DNA of 11,738 bases from NCBI GenBank assembly GCA_001829505.1, contig MIBK01000237.1, forward strand, positions 3,740-15,477, read 5' to 3'. The notes under the pieces were generated by a model. The model was not told the origin of the DNA. It did no database searches and saw only the letters and a program-made list of their open reading frames with translations. Numbering within the stretch: the first letter of the stretch is position 1; every line of letters begins with the position of its first letter. The translations under genes and the position numbers were made by a program. The DNA comes from Spirochaetes bacterium RBG_16_67_19 (GTDB lineage Bacteria; Spirochaetota; Spirochaetia; SZUA-6; DRHE01). Below are positions 3,909 to 11,420 of this stretch, in pieces.

Positions 3909-6155
3909 TCACTCTCGCTCGGGGCGGGCCAGACCGCTCTCAGGCGTCCGCAGCACGTCGCGCGCCTTGGAGCCCTTGGAAGGGCCGACCACGCCCATGC
4001 GCTCCATCTCCTCCACCAGGCGGGCGGCGCGGTTGTAGCCGATCTTCAGGCGGCGCTGCAGGTAGGAGGCCGAGGCTTTGCCCATGGCCAGCACGATCTG
4101 CAGGGCCTCGTCCATGAGCGGATCGTCCGCGCCGGTGCCGTCGAAATCCTCTTCGGACTCCACCAGGAAAAGGTCCTCGTCCAGGTAGTCCGGCGCGCCC
4201 AACGTCTTGGCGTGGGCGGTGATGGCCTCCACCTCCTCGTCGGACAGGTAGGTGCCCTGCAGGCGCACGGGCACGGGGTCCCAGGCCGCCGAGAACAGCA
4301 TGTCCCCCTGCCCCAGCAGCTTCTCCGCCCCCACCGCGTCGATGATGATGCGCGAGTCGAACTTACTGGCCACCATGAAGGCGATGCGGGAGGGGATGTT
4401 GGCCTTGATCAGGCCGGTGATCACCTCGATGGAGGGGCGCTGGGTGGCCAGCACCAGGTGCAGGCCCACGGCGCGGGCCATGGCCGCCAGGCGGGCGATC
4501 ACCGCCTCCATCTCCTTGCCGGTGGTGGCGATCAGGTCGGCGAACTCGTCGATCACGATCACCCAGTAGGGGATGCGGGGGATGGTGAGCTTGAGCTTGC
4601 CGGCCTTCTTGTTGTAGGCCCGAATGTCCCGCACCCCCATGTGGTCCAGCAGGCCGTAGCGCCTTTCCATCTCCTCCAGGCAGTACTCCAGCACCTGGTA
4701 GGTGCGCTTGGGCTCGGTGACCACGGGGGTGAGCAGGTGGGGGATGTCGTTGAAAGACTTCAGCTCCACGATCTTGGGGTCCACCAGGATGAAGCGCACC
4801 TCCGCAGGGGACTTCTTGTAGAGGATCGAGCAGATGATCGAGTTCACGCACACCGATTTGCCCGAACCGGTGGCCCCGGCGATCAGCAGGTGCGGGGTCT
4901 GGGTCAGGTCGATCACCTGCGCCGCGCCGGCGATGTCCTTGCCCAGGGCCACGGGGATTTCCATGTGCGCGGTCTGGAAGTCCGGCAGGTCGATCATCTC
5001 CTTGAAGGACACGATGGCCCGCTTCTTGTTCGGCACCTCGATGCCCACGGCGTGCTTGCCGGGGATGGGGGCCACAATGCGCACGCGCGAGGCGGCCAGG
5101 CGCAGCGCGATGTTGTCGGAAAGCGCGGCGATGCGGGAGACTTTCACCCCGGCGGAGGGCAGGACCTCGTACATGGTGATCACCGGGCCCTTGCGGATGC
5201 CGGTGACCTCGGCGGTGATCTTGAACTCCTCCAGGGTCTTCATCAGCACTTCCGCGGCGTGGCGGGTCTCGTCGTCGATCTCCCAGTACTGCCCGTCGTG
5301 GTATTCCTTCAGCAGGCCGTGGGTCGGGAAGCGGTACTCGGGTTTGCCCTTCGGCGCGGAGCGGGCAGCCTTGGCTTCAGGCGCGGCAGGCGCGGCGCGC
5401 CCAAGGGGGGCCTCGGCCTCACGGCGGACCTTCGGGGCCACTCTCCGCACCGGGGGCGTGGCCCGCCCTGGGAGCGCCTCGGCTTGAGCATCCGGGGCGT
5501 CGACTCCGATCGCTTCCACCGGGGCCGGCTCTGGCGCCGCTTCCAGGACCGCGGCTATCTCCAGCTCCACGGCTTCCTCGGGATCCTCTTCCGCCCGCTT
5601 CGGCCCCTCCAGGGCCTTGAGCCGGCGCCCATCGCCTCCTGCCAAGGCTTCCGGCCTCCGTGCCTCGAGCGGCGGGGGCAGCCGGAGCCGGGGCGCCTTT
5701 TTCGCCTCCTGTTCCTCCTCCGCCGGCAGGTTGGGAGGCCGGCGTAGGGACAGGACCAGCAGCAGCTCCAGCACGATCAGGGCGAACAGCAGCACCGAAG
5801 CGGGGAAGCGCCCGAGGCTGGCCACCAGCAGGTCCGGAAGGAAGGAGGGCGGCACGCTGCCGTGCAGGGCCACCTTGTGGAACAGGCTCACCGTGACGAA
5901 AGGCAGGAGCAGCAGGTTCAGGACCCCGAAGCGCCGCGGCGAGAAGCGCCGGGACAGCAGCAGGACCGCCAGGGCGATCGGGTACACGGGCACGAAAAAA
6001 GAGGACCAGAGGAAGGTCGAGAACAGGAACCGGCCCGGCGCGGCGGTCAGGCCCTCGACGCCGGTCAGGAACGCCAGCAGGGAGCCGAGGAGGGCCACCC
6101 CGGCGCCGCACAACAGGCCGGCCAGGAGATAGGTCGGGACCAGAGAACGCTTCAA
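3909..6155 (-). CDS. ftsK: DNA translocase FtsK/SpoIIIE
   Basis: A 748-residue septal DNA pump that moves chromosome ends out of the division plane. The N-terminus has about four membrane helices (roughly 8-31, 42-69, 75-95, 110-137). An Ala/Glu/Pro-rich linker of about 140 residues follows. The motor runs from about 285 to 650, with Walker A G-A-T-G-S-G-K-S at 427-434 and Walker B V-I-V-I-D-E-F with D536-E537, plus L-A-T-Q-R-P-S. A winged-helix gamma domain (about 680-737, A-S-A-S-Y-L-Q-R-R-L-K-I-G-Y-N-R-A) recognises polarity sequences on DNA in known FtsKs. The linker is far shorter than in E. coli and near the SpoIIIE size. The start is TTG, with GGGGGAG just upstream. It lies 36 bases after the transglycosylase gene with no promoter visible between them, so it is probably the last gene of that unit. 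Confidence 0.96.
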   Translation of the reverse strand: MKRSLVPTYLLAGLLCGAGVALLGSLLAFLTGVEGLTAAPGRFLFSTFLWSSFFVPVYPIALAVLLLSRRFSPRRFGVLNLLLLPFVTVSLFHKVALHGSVPPSFLPDLLVASLGRFPASVLLFALIVLELLLVLSLRRPPNLPAEEEQEAKKAPRLRLPPPLEARRPEALAGGDGRRLKALEGPKRAEEDPEEAVELEIAAVLEAAPEPAPVEAIGVDAPDAQAEALPGRATPPVRRVAPKVRREAEAPLGRAAPAAPEAKAARSAPKGKPEYRFPTHGLLKEYHDGQYWEIDDETRHAAEVLMKTLEEFKITAEVTGIRKGPVITMYEVLPSAGVKVSRIAALSDNIALRLAASRVRIVAPIPGKHAVGIEVPNKKRAIVSFKEMIDLPDFQTAHMEIPVALGKDIAGAAQVIDLTQTPHLLIAGATGSGKSVCVNSIICSILYKKSPAEVRFILVDPKIVELKSFNDIPHLLTPVVTEPKRTYQVLEYCLEEMERRYGLLDHMGVRDIRAYNKKAGKLKLTIPRIPYWVIVIDEFADLIATTGKEMEAVIARLAAMARAVGLHLVLATQRPSIEVITGLIKANIPSRIAFMVASKFDSRIIIDAVGAEKLLGQGDMLFSAAWDPVPVRLQGTYLSDEEVEAITAHAKTLGAPDYLDEDLFLVESEEDFDGTGADDPLMDEALQIVLAMGKASASYLQRRLKIGYNRAARLVEEMERMGVVGPSKGSKARDVLRTPESGLARPERE

Positions 6156-6191
6156 TGCTCCCCCTACGTTGGTTATCGGAAAATTCGGCCC

Positions 6192-8408
6192 CTAAGGGTA
6201 GAACAGGCGCACGGTATCCCGCGGGGCCAGCCCGTAATACAGCTGCCCATAGCGCACCGCCGAAATCAGGATCTTGCGCACGTAGCGGCGGGTCTCAGCG
6301 AAGGGCACGGCTTCCACTAGCAGGTCGCTGGGCAGGCCGGCGGCGCCGCGCTCCCAGGAGCGCAGGCGGCCGGAGCCGGCGTTGTAGGCCAACAGCGCCC
6401 TGGAAAGGTCCTTGGACCTGGCCGCCAGGCGGGCCAGGTGCCGGGCCCCGATGCGCAGGTTCTGACCCGGGTCGCGCAGGTCCGGTTCCTCGATCTTCAG
6501 CAGGCGGGCCACCTCCAGGGCGGTTTCCGGGAGCAACTGGGTCAGGCCCACCGCCCCCGCGCTGGAGACGATGGCCGGATCGAAGTGGCTCTCCTCGCGG
6601 ACCAGGGCGAAAAAGACCGCCGGGGGCAGGCTCTCCTCACGGCAGACCTCCTCCAGCGCTTCCGCGAAGCCGCGGGGGTAGTACAGGCGCAGCACCTCCT
6701 CGGTGACCGGCCCGCCTTCCAGATAGCGGGCCAGCAGGCGCAGGCTCTGCAGGTACTGGCCCCGGCCGTCCAGCTCCCGCACCGCGCGCAGCAGCAGACC
6801 GGGCTCGGCCCGTGGGGACAGCAGTCGCCGATAGCCCTCCTGGTACAGGCCATGCGCGATGAATCCCAGGAGGAAGGCTTCGGGCACGGTAGCCGCCGCG
6901 GCCCCGGTGGTGCCGCTGGTCCCGGAGGCCGCCGCGTTCCCTGCCGGGGCCTCCTCAGACGCCGAAGCCGGCGGTGCCTGCGGCGGTGATTCCTCGGCAG
7001 TCTCCTCCTCCTCCCTCCCGTCAACCGGCTGGAACGCCGCGCTCTCGGAAGCCGGCAGCCGCGCGGCGGACAGGCGCCCGTGATAGCCTCCCGGGTCCAG
7101 GCGCGCGGCCTCGCGGAAGCTTTCCAGCGGGTCGCCCTCCAGGTCGCCCAGCTCCCGCAGCCGACCTTGCAGGTAGGCCAGCCGTGCTCGCGGCGCCAGA
7201 GCGCGCTGCTGCACAGCCCCAGGCGCCTCCACGCGCTGCATCGCCGTGCGCAGCCTGGCCAGCAGGGCCCATTGCCGCCGCGCCACCATGGCGGAGATCT
7301 CCTGTTCCAGGATGTCGGCGAAATAGTCGGGATCCGCCCAGGCCTGCCCCTCCATCTCCGCCAGAAAGTCCTCCGCGGAGCGCTCCCGGGCCAGGTCCAG
7401 AAGCAGCCAGGAGGCGCGGTCGCGTTGGGCGGAAACCGCGCTGTCCCGCGCCACGCGTCGGAAGGCGGCTTCCGCGGCCGCCCGCTCGCCCGCCCGGCGG
7501 GCCAGTCGGCCGGCCCACTCGGCACCGTTGGAGTCCTCCACCAGAGGGCCCAGGAGCCGGGCGCCCCGCGCGGGCTGCCTTGCCCGCAGGAAGGCCCCCG
7601 CCGCCTCCGGCAGCAGCGGGGCGCGCAGGGCTGGGGACAGCTCGGGGAACGAGCTCTCCAAGGCATCAAGAGCCTCCGCGGCGCGCCCCTCGGCCAGGGC
7701 GGCCTTGGCCCCGAAAAACGCGGCTTCCGCCGGGGAGAAGCGTCCCAGGCGTTCCTCCAGCTGCAGGAAGGACCAGGCGCGCGAGTGAAGCCCGGAGGCC
7801 TGGCGCTGGAAGAACAGCACCCGGAACAGCTCCGGCCAGTCCGGGGCATTCAACCGGCAGGAGGCCGCGGCCCGGAACAGCAGCAGCTCTTCGTCCCCCG
7901 ACCCGGCCAGCCTGTCCAGCCAGGGCAGCAGCTCGGCATCCTTGCGCTGCCAGTACAGGGCCTCGGCCAGCGCCCGCTCGCCTCCGCGGCGCAGCTCCGG
8001 TGAGCGCAGGCCCGGCAGGAAGCGGCGGGCCTGGCTTTCCGCCTCGGCCCATTCCCTTCGCGCCGCGTGCCCCGCCAGCAGGGCCAGGGCCGCCTCCTCC
8101 TTCCACCGCCCCCGCCCCTTTTCCCATTGCAGCGCGAGCAGAGCCCGGGCCTGTCCGGAGTCCCCCGACGCTTCAGCCCAGAAGGACAGGTAGTACGGGG
8201 AGCCCGGTCCGAGGCGGAAGGCCTGGGCCAGCGCCTCGCCCGAAGCCTCGCGCAGGAAGGAAGCGTCCCCGCGGGCGAGGCGCTCCAGGACCTGGGCGAT
8301 GGGCAGGCCCCAGAGGTCTTCCGCCCGGCACTGGGTCAGGGAGAGGACGGAAAGAAGCAGGAAAGGCAGAAGCCTACTTTTTCGGAATGAACAGTCGATG
8401 TCCCGCAA
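6192..8408 (-). CDS. Slt70-type lytic murein transglycosylase
   Basis: A 738-residue exported enzyme that cleaves glycan strands of peptidoglycan to 1,6-anhydro ends. A hydrophobic export signal at about 13-25 ends in L-T-Q-C27, a loose lipobox, so a lipoprotein is possible. Residues about 30-450 are Ala/Leu/Arg-rich helical repeats like the Slt70 superhelix. A low-complexity Glu/Pro/Ala/Gly insert covers about 458-510. The catalytic domain has R-E-E-S with Glu606 as the expected acid/base, G-L-T-Q at 621-624, A-Y-N-A-G from 674 and E-T-R-R-Y-V at 705-710. The only usual start is TTG at 8406-8408, 35 bases inside the upstream LysM gene, and its ribosome binding site is poor; a rarer start further in is possible. 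The overlap suggests translational coupling to the LysM gene. Confidence 0.93.
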   Translation of the reverse strand: MRDIDCSFRKSRLLPFLLLSVLSLTQCRAEDLWGLPIAQVLERLARGDASFLREASGEALAQAFRLGPGSPYYLSFWAEASGDSGQARALLALQWEKGRGRWKEEAALALLAGHAARREWAEAESQARRFLPGLRSPELRRGGERALAEALYWQRKDAELLPWLDRLAGSGDEELLLFRAAASCRLNAPDWPELFRVLFFQRQASGLHSRAWSFLQLEERLGRFSPAEAAFFGAKAALAEGRAAEALDALESSFPELSPALRAPLLPEAAGAFLRARQPARGARLLGPLVEDSNGAEWAGRLARRAGERAAAEAAFRRVARDSAVSAQRDRASWLLLDLARERSAEDFLAEMEGQAWADPDYFADILEQEISAMVARRQWALLARLRTAMQRVEAPGAVQQRALAPRARLAYLQGRLRELGDLEGDPLESFREAARLDPGGYHGRLSAARLPASESAAFQPVDGREEEETAEESPPQAPPASASEEAPAGNAAASGTSGTTGAAAATVPEAFLLGFIAHGLYQEGYRRLLSPRAEPGLLLRAVRELDGRGQYLQSLRLLARYLEGGPVTEEVLRLYYPRGFAEALEEVCREESLPPAVFFALVREESHFDPAIVSSAGAVGLTQLLPETALEVARLLKIEEPDLRDPGQNLRIGARHLARLAARSKDLSRALLAYNAGSGRLRSWERGAAGLPSDLLVEAVPFAETRRYVRKILISAVRYGQLYYGLAPRDTVRLFYP

Positions 8409-9273
8409 TGATCAGGTCCGGGTTGGGGATCTTGTTGGCCTTGGCCAGCCTGGGATACAGCCAGGGGTTGCGATAATAGGTGCCGGCCAGGTCCCAGAGG
8501 GTGTCGCCCCAGACGATCCGGTACCAGATTCCTTCGGCTGTGGAGGGCTGCGCGGCCGTCTGGCCCGCCGGGGCCACCTGGGCCGGGGAAGCCGCGGGTT
8601 GCGCCGCAACCGGGGCGGCCGCGGGCTTCTCGGCGGGCTTGGGCGGCACCGGTTCCGGCCTCGTGACCTCACCCCCGCCGCCGAACAGGCGCGGGATGCG
8701 CTCCCCGTCCAGGAGGCGGTAGATCAGGTAGGCGGCCCCGGCCAGGACCAGCAGTCCCAGCAGGACGAAACCGATCACGGCCAGCACGCGCGGCCGGCGG
8801 GGCTCCAGGGGCGCCTTGCGCCGGTCCTCCGTCCCGACCGGATAGGACTCGCCGGCCAGGCCTTTCCGGCCGAAGGGCTCCTCAACCGGCGCGGGGCGGA
8901 CCTGGGTTTCCCCTTCCAGATCCAGGTCCTCCAGGGGCGAGGTATCCCCGGTTGCAGGCAGACTCACCGACAGGCTCTGCTTCTCGCCGCTCATTGGATC
9001 CGAAGCGAAGGCTTCCAGGTTCCCGCTCGAGTCCAGGCCCAGCTGCAGCTCGATCTCCGGCTCCCGCTTGGGGGCGGGCTGGATGTTCTCGATCATGAGG
9101 CTGCCGATGAAGGCCTCGGCCCCCTCCAGGGAGCCCCGGTACAGATCGATCTGCACGGAGTCCTGGTTGTCCCTCGAGGTGGTCACCACCAGCTTCTTGC
9201 GGCCGGTGAAGTCCTCTTCGAGCACCGAATAGAAGGAACCGTCGGCCAGCTTGATCCCGATCTCGCTGCCCAT
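8374..9273 (-). CDS. Hsp70 substrate-domain-like / transmembrane / LysM protein
   Basis: A 299-residue inner-membrane protein with three parts. Residues about 2-105 read like the beta-sandwich substrate-binding domain of DnaK: T-T-S-R-D-N-Q-x-S-V-x-I-x-L-Y-x-G, then I-G-S-L-x-I-E-N-I-Q-P-A-P-K-x-x-P-E-I-E-L and D-S-S-G-N-L-E-A-x-A-x-D. There is no ATPase domain. An acidic linker leads to R-R-P-R and one helix at about 163-186, so the N-terminus should be cytoplasmic. A Pro/Ala/Lys-rich periplasmic spacer precedes a C-terminal LysM domain (about 249-297, W-G-D-T-L-W-D-L-A and N-P-D-L-I-I-A-G-H-R-L-F-I-P). ATG 9273 was chosen because transcription should begin there; TTG 9279 would add two residues. 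The function is unknown; context points to the cell envelope. Confidence 0.85.
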   Translation of the reverse strand: MGSEIGIKLADGSFYSVLEEDFTGRKKLVVTTSRDNQDSVQIDLYRGSLEGAEAFIGSLMIENIQPAPKREPEIELQLGLDSSGNLEAFASDPMSGEKQSLSVSLPATGDTSPLEDLDLEGETQVRPAPVEEPFGRKGLAGESYPVGTEDRRKAPLEPRRPRVLAVIGFVLLGLLVLAGAAYLIYRLLDGERIPRLFGGGGEVTRPEPVPPKPAEKPAAAPVAAQPAASPAQVAPAGQTAAQPSTAEGIWYRIVWGDTLWDLAGTYYRNPWLYPRLAKANKIPNPDLIIAGHRLFIPKK

Positions 9274-9279
9274 GTTCAA

Positions 9280-9308
9280 ATCGTAGCCCTCCGCCCCTGC
9301 TTTGTCAA
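9280..9308 (-). promoter_or_regulatory. Leaderless-type promoter of the LysM-transglycosylase-ftsK unit
   Basis: On the minus strand, TTGACA (9303-9308), a 17-base spacer and TACGAT (9280-9285) place the predicted start of transcription at 9273, the A of an ATG. The GGAGGG seen upstream of the alternative TTG start lies inside the promoter spacer and would be absent from the message. Confidence 0.62.
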
Positions 9309-9336
9309 CGTTGGCCCGGCAAAATGCGGGCTTTCC

Positions 9337-9366
9337 TTGACATTATCGGCACTTTCGCAAAACAAT
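9337..9366 (+). promoter_or_regulatory. Possible leaderless-type promoter of the TPR/Mrr-like gene
   Basis: TTGACA (9337-9342), an 18-base spacer and AACAAT (9361-9366) place the start of transcription at about 9373-9374, the first base of the ATG. It is back to back with the LysM promoter; the two -35 boxes are 28 bases apart. The -35 is perfect and the -10 matches four of six positions. Confidence 0.5.
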
Positions 9367-9373
9367 CAGGGAA

Positions 9374-10696
9374 ATGTCGGCTTGGCTGTACCTCCTGGCC
9401 GCCGGCGCCGTCCTCGGCACCGCCGCTTTCCTGTGGCTGCGCAGGGACGGGGGCGGGAGCGGTCGCCGCAGCCGCCTGGCGGAAGTGCGCGAAGCCAACC
9501 GGCGGCTGGTGCAGAACCCCCGCGACCCGGAGGCGCTGGCCGTTTTGGCCTCCGCGGCCTTCGAGGAGCAGGATTTCCCCCGCGCCTTCCAGCACTACCA
9601 GGTCCTGCTGCCCCTGGCCAGCGCCGGCGCACCGAAAGACTCCTTCCAGGTCACCCTGCGCTACGCCCAGGCCGCCCGCAACAGCGGCAAGATGGAGGAA
9701 GCCTACCAGGGCTTCCTGCTGGCCCTCGACCTGGACAAGGAGAGCTTCGAGGTCAGCTACAACCTGGGCGTGCTGGAATACGGGCGGAAGAACTACACCC
9801 GGGCCGTCGGCTTCCTGCGCCAGGCAGCCGCCGCGCAGCCGGACCACGCCCAGACCCTGAAATACCTGGGGCACGGCCTGTTCCAGCTCAAGCAGCACAA
9901 GGAGGCGGCCGCGGCGCTTTCCCGGAGCCTGGACCTGGAGCCGGAGGACACCGGCGCCCAGTTCGCGCTGGCCCGCTCCTACTACGGCCTGAGCTCCAAC
10001 GAGCCGGCCCTGGCCATCTTCTCCCGCCTGCGCACCGACCCGCAGTACGGCGCCCAGTCCTCGCTGTTCGCGGGCACCATCCACATGAACACCAAGCAGG
10101 CCGCCCGGGCCCTGGAGGACTTCGCCATCGGGCTGCGCCACCCGGGAACGCCGGCCAACGTGACCCTGGAGCTCCAGTACCGGAAGGCCGCGGTGCACGC
10201 CCGGGAAGGCGACATTCCCGCCGCCCTGGCCCTGTGGAAGGAGATCCTGGCCGTCCAGGCGGACTACCGCGACGTGCAGGAGTTGAGCGCCCGCTACCAG
10301 GAGGTGCACTCCAGCCGGCACTTGCAGGATTACCTGCTGGCCTCCAGCGCCGAGTTCCTCAGCCTGTGCCGCAAGGTGGCCGTGAAGTACTACCCGGGGG
10401 GCGCCGCCAAGCTGCTGTCCATCGGGCTGCAGCGCGCCGAGTACGCCGACCTGCTGGCCCAGGTGCGCACCCCCCAATGGGAGGAGCTGGTCCTGTTCCG
10501 CTTCCTGCGCACGAGCGGCTCCGTGGGCGAGCTGATGCTGCGGGACTTCTACGCCCGGCTGAAGGAGGTGCGCGCCGGCCGCGGGGTCTGCCTCACCGCG
10601 GGCGGCTTCTCGGAGCAGGCCGCGGCCTTCGTGGAGGCCCGGATGATCGACCTGGTGGAAAAAGAGGGCCTGGTCAAGCTGTTCCGCCGCATCTAG
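9374..10696 (+). CDS. Membrane-anchored TPR protein with degenerate Mrr-like C-terminal domain
   Basis: A 440-residue protein. One N-terminal helix (about 3-22) followed by R-R and then basic residues anchors it, with the bulk probably cytoplasmic. Residues about 50-310 are tandem TPR units (for example 123-156, 157-190 and 192-222). The last 110 or so residues resemble the catalytic fold of Mrr-type restriction endonucleases: S-G-S-V-G-E-L-M-L-R-D-F-Y-A-R-L, then G-V-C-L-T-A-G-G-F-S-E-Q-A-A-A-F and I-D-L-V-E-K-E-G-L-V-K-L-F. The strand that should carry Q-x-K instead reads R376-F-L378, so nuclease activity is unlikely. A role as a protein or nucleic-acid binding scaffold is inference. The ATG has no well-spaced ribosome binding site, which fits a leaderless message. 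It diverges from the LysM gene and converges on rsmG. Confidence 0.85.
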   Translation: MSAWLYLLAAGAVLGTAAFLWLRRDGGGSGRRSRLAEVREANRRLVQNPRDPEALAVLASAAFEEQDFPRAFQHYQVLLPLASAGAPKDSFQVTLRYAQAARNSGKMEEAYQGFLLALDLDKESFEVSYNLGVLEYGRKNYTRAVGFLRQAAAAQPDHAQTLKYLGHGLFQLKQHKEAAAALSRSLDLEPEDTGAQFALARSYYGLSSNEPALAIFSRLRTDPQYGAQSSLFAGTIHMNTKQAARALEDFAIGLRHPGTPANVTLELQYRKAAVHAREGDIPAALALWKEILAVQADYRDVQELSARYQEVHSSRHLQDYLLASSAEFLSLCRKVAVKYYPGGAAKLLSIGLQRAEYADLLAQVRTPQWEELVLFRFLRTSGSVGELMLRDFYARLKEVRAGRGVCLTAGGFSEQAAAFVEARMIDLVEKEGLVKLFRRI

Positions 10697-10709
10697 GCAT
10701 GGATGCCGA

Positions 10710-10744
10710 AGCCGGCGCCGCCAGGGATGGCGACAGCGCCGGCT
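10710..10744. terminator. Hairpin between convergent genes, possible bidirectional terminator
   Basis: A nine-base inverted repeat, AGCCGGCGC (10710-10718) and GCGCCGGCT (10736-10744), encloses a second stem CGCCA/TGGCG with a GGGA loop. It fills almost the whole gap between the two stop codons and could end transcription from both sides. There is no T-tract on either strand, so it is not a classical intrinsic terminator; it may instead protect 3' ends. Confidence 0.5.
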
Positions 10745-11416
10745 CTAACCCCGCACGAGCACAAGGTGGCGCTCCTCCCCTTCCAGGAAGGGCACGCGCA
10801 GGGGCACCACCGCCGCCTCCAGCGGGCTTCGCCCCGCCTCCCCGGCCGATAACCCCGCGGCCCGCAGTTCCGCCTCGATGCGCTCCCGCCGGCCCTTGTA
10901 GGCCGCGATGACGCCTCCCGGGGCGAGCACGCGGCGCAGCGCGGGAAGCTCCCGGTCCAGAGGGCTCCAGGCCCGGAAGGTGACCAGGTCGAAGCGCTCC
11001 TCCAGCCCGCGCAGCTGCATCTCCAGAACCCGGACGTTGGCCAGCCCCAGCAGCGCCACCACGTTGCCCAGAAAAGCGGCCTTGCGCGCGGAGCGCTCCA
11101 GCAGCACGAAACGCGAGTCCTCCAGGAACAGGGCCAGGGGCAGGCCGGGGAAGCCCGCGCCGCTGCCCACGTCCAGCACCGTCCGGCGCGGAGAGAGGCG
11201 GGCGAGCACCGGCAGCCCGGCCAGCGAGTCCAGGAAGTGGCGCACCACCAGATCGTCTCCGGAGGCCTTCACGAACCCGTAGCGCCGGTTCCAAAGCTCC
11301 AGCTCCAGCCGGTAGCGCTCCAGGGCCTGCAGGCGGGCCGGAGGGCAGTCGATGGCGAGGAGCTCCAGGCCTTCGGCTATCAAGGCCTCGCTCCGCCCTT
11401 CCCCTCTTCCCTGCAC
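10745..11416 (-). CDS. rsmG: 16S rRNA (guanine-N7)-methyltransferase RsmG
   Basis: This is the SAM-dependent enzyme that methylates a guanine in the 530 loop of 16S rRNA (G527 in E. coli numbering), formerly GidB. The 223-residue product has the family landmarks: W-N-R-R-Y-G-F-V-K (42-50), H-F-L-D-S-L (60-65), and the SAM-binding loop L-D-V-G-S-G-A-G-F-P-G-L-P (81-93). Later come L-L-E-R-S-A-R-K-A-A-F-L, F-R-A-W-S-P-L-D and L-A-P-G-G-V-I-A-A-Y-K-G. The start is uncertain. GTG at 11414-11416 is four bases after the mnmG stop, with a weak ribosome binding site. A TTG at 11381-11383, with GGAG seven bases upstream, would drop 11 residues that the family does not need. Position after mnmG is the conserved order. 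Confidence 0.95.
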   Translation of the reverse strand: MQGRGEGRSEALIAEGLELLAIDCPPARLQALERYRLELELWNRRYGFVKASGDDLVVRHFLDSLAGLPVLARLSPRRTVLDVGSGAGFPGLPLALFLEDSRFVLLERSARKAAFLGNVVALLGLANVRVLEMQLRGLEERFDLVTFRAWSPLDRELPALRRVLAPGGVIAAYKGRRERIEAELRAAGLSAGEAGRSPLEAAVVPLRVPFLEGEERHLVLVRG

Positions 11417-11420
11417 CGGC

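Noticed and set aside
4212..5747. 511-codon plus-strand open frame opposite ftsK
   Set aside because: The composition is extreme (Gly, His, Leu, Asp, Val) and it is fully antisense to clear FtsK motor motifs.
6974..8476. 500-codon plus-strand open frame opposite the transglycosylase
   Set aside because: Pro/Arg/Ala-rich shadow of the minus-strand gene, with no recognisable motif or ribosome binding site.
9305..10477. 390-codon minus-strand open frame opposite the TPR gene
   Set aside because: Gly/Gln/Val/Leu-rich antisense translation. The plus strand carries regular TPR repeats and a promoter.
9374..10696. Active Mrr-type restriction enzyme or defence system
   Set aside because: The catalytic Q-x-K is replaced by R-F-L, the protein is TPR-fused and membrane-anchored, and there is no methylase or other defence gene nearby.
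8299..10911. 870-codon plus-strand open frame
   Set aside because: Its first part is antisense to the LysM and transglycosylase genes and the rest is a frame-shifted reading of the TPR/Mrr-like gene. The translation is Gly/Arg/Pro/Ala-rich with no domain signature. Long shadow frames are expected at this GC content.
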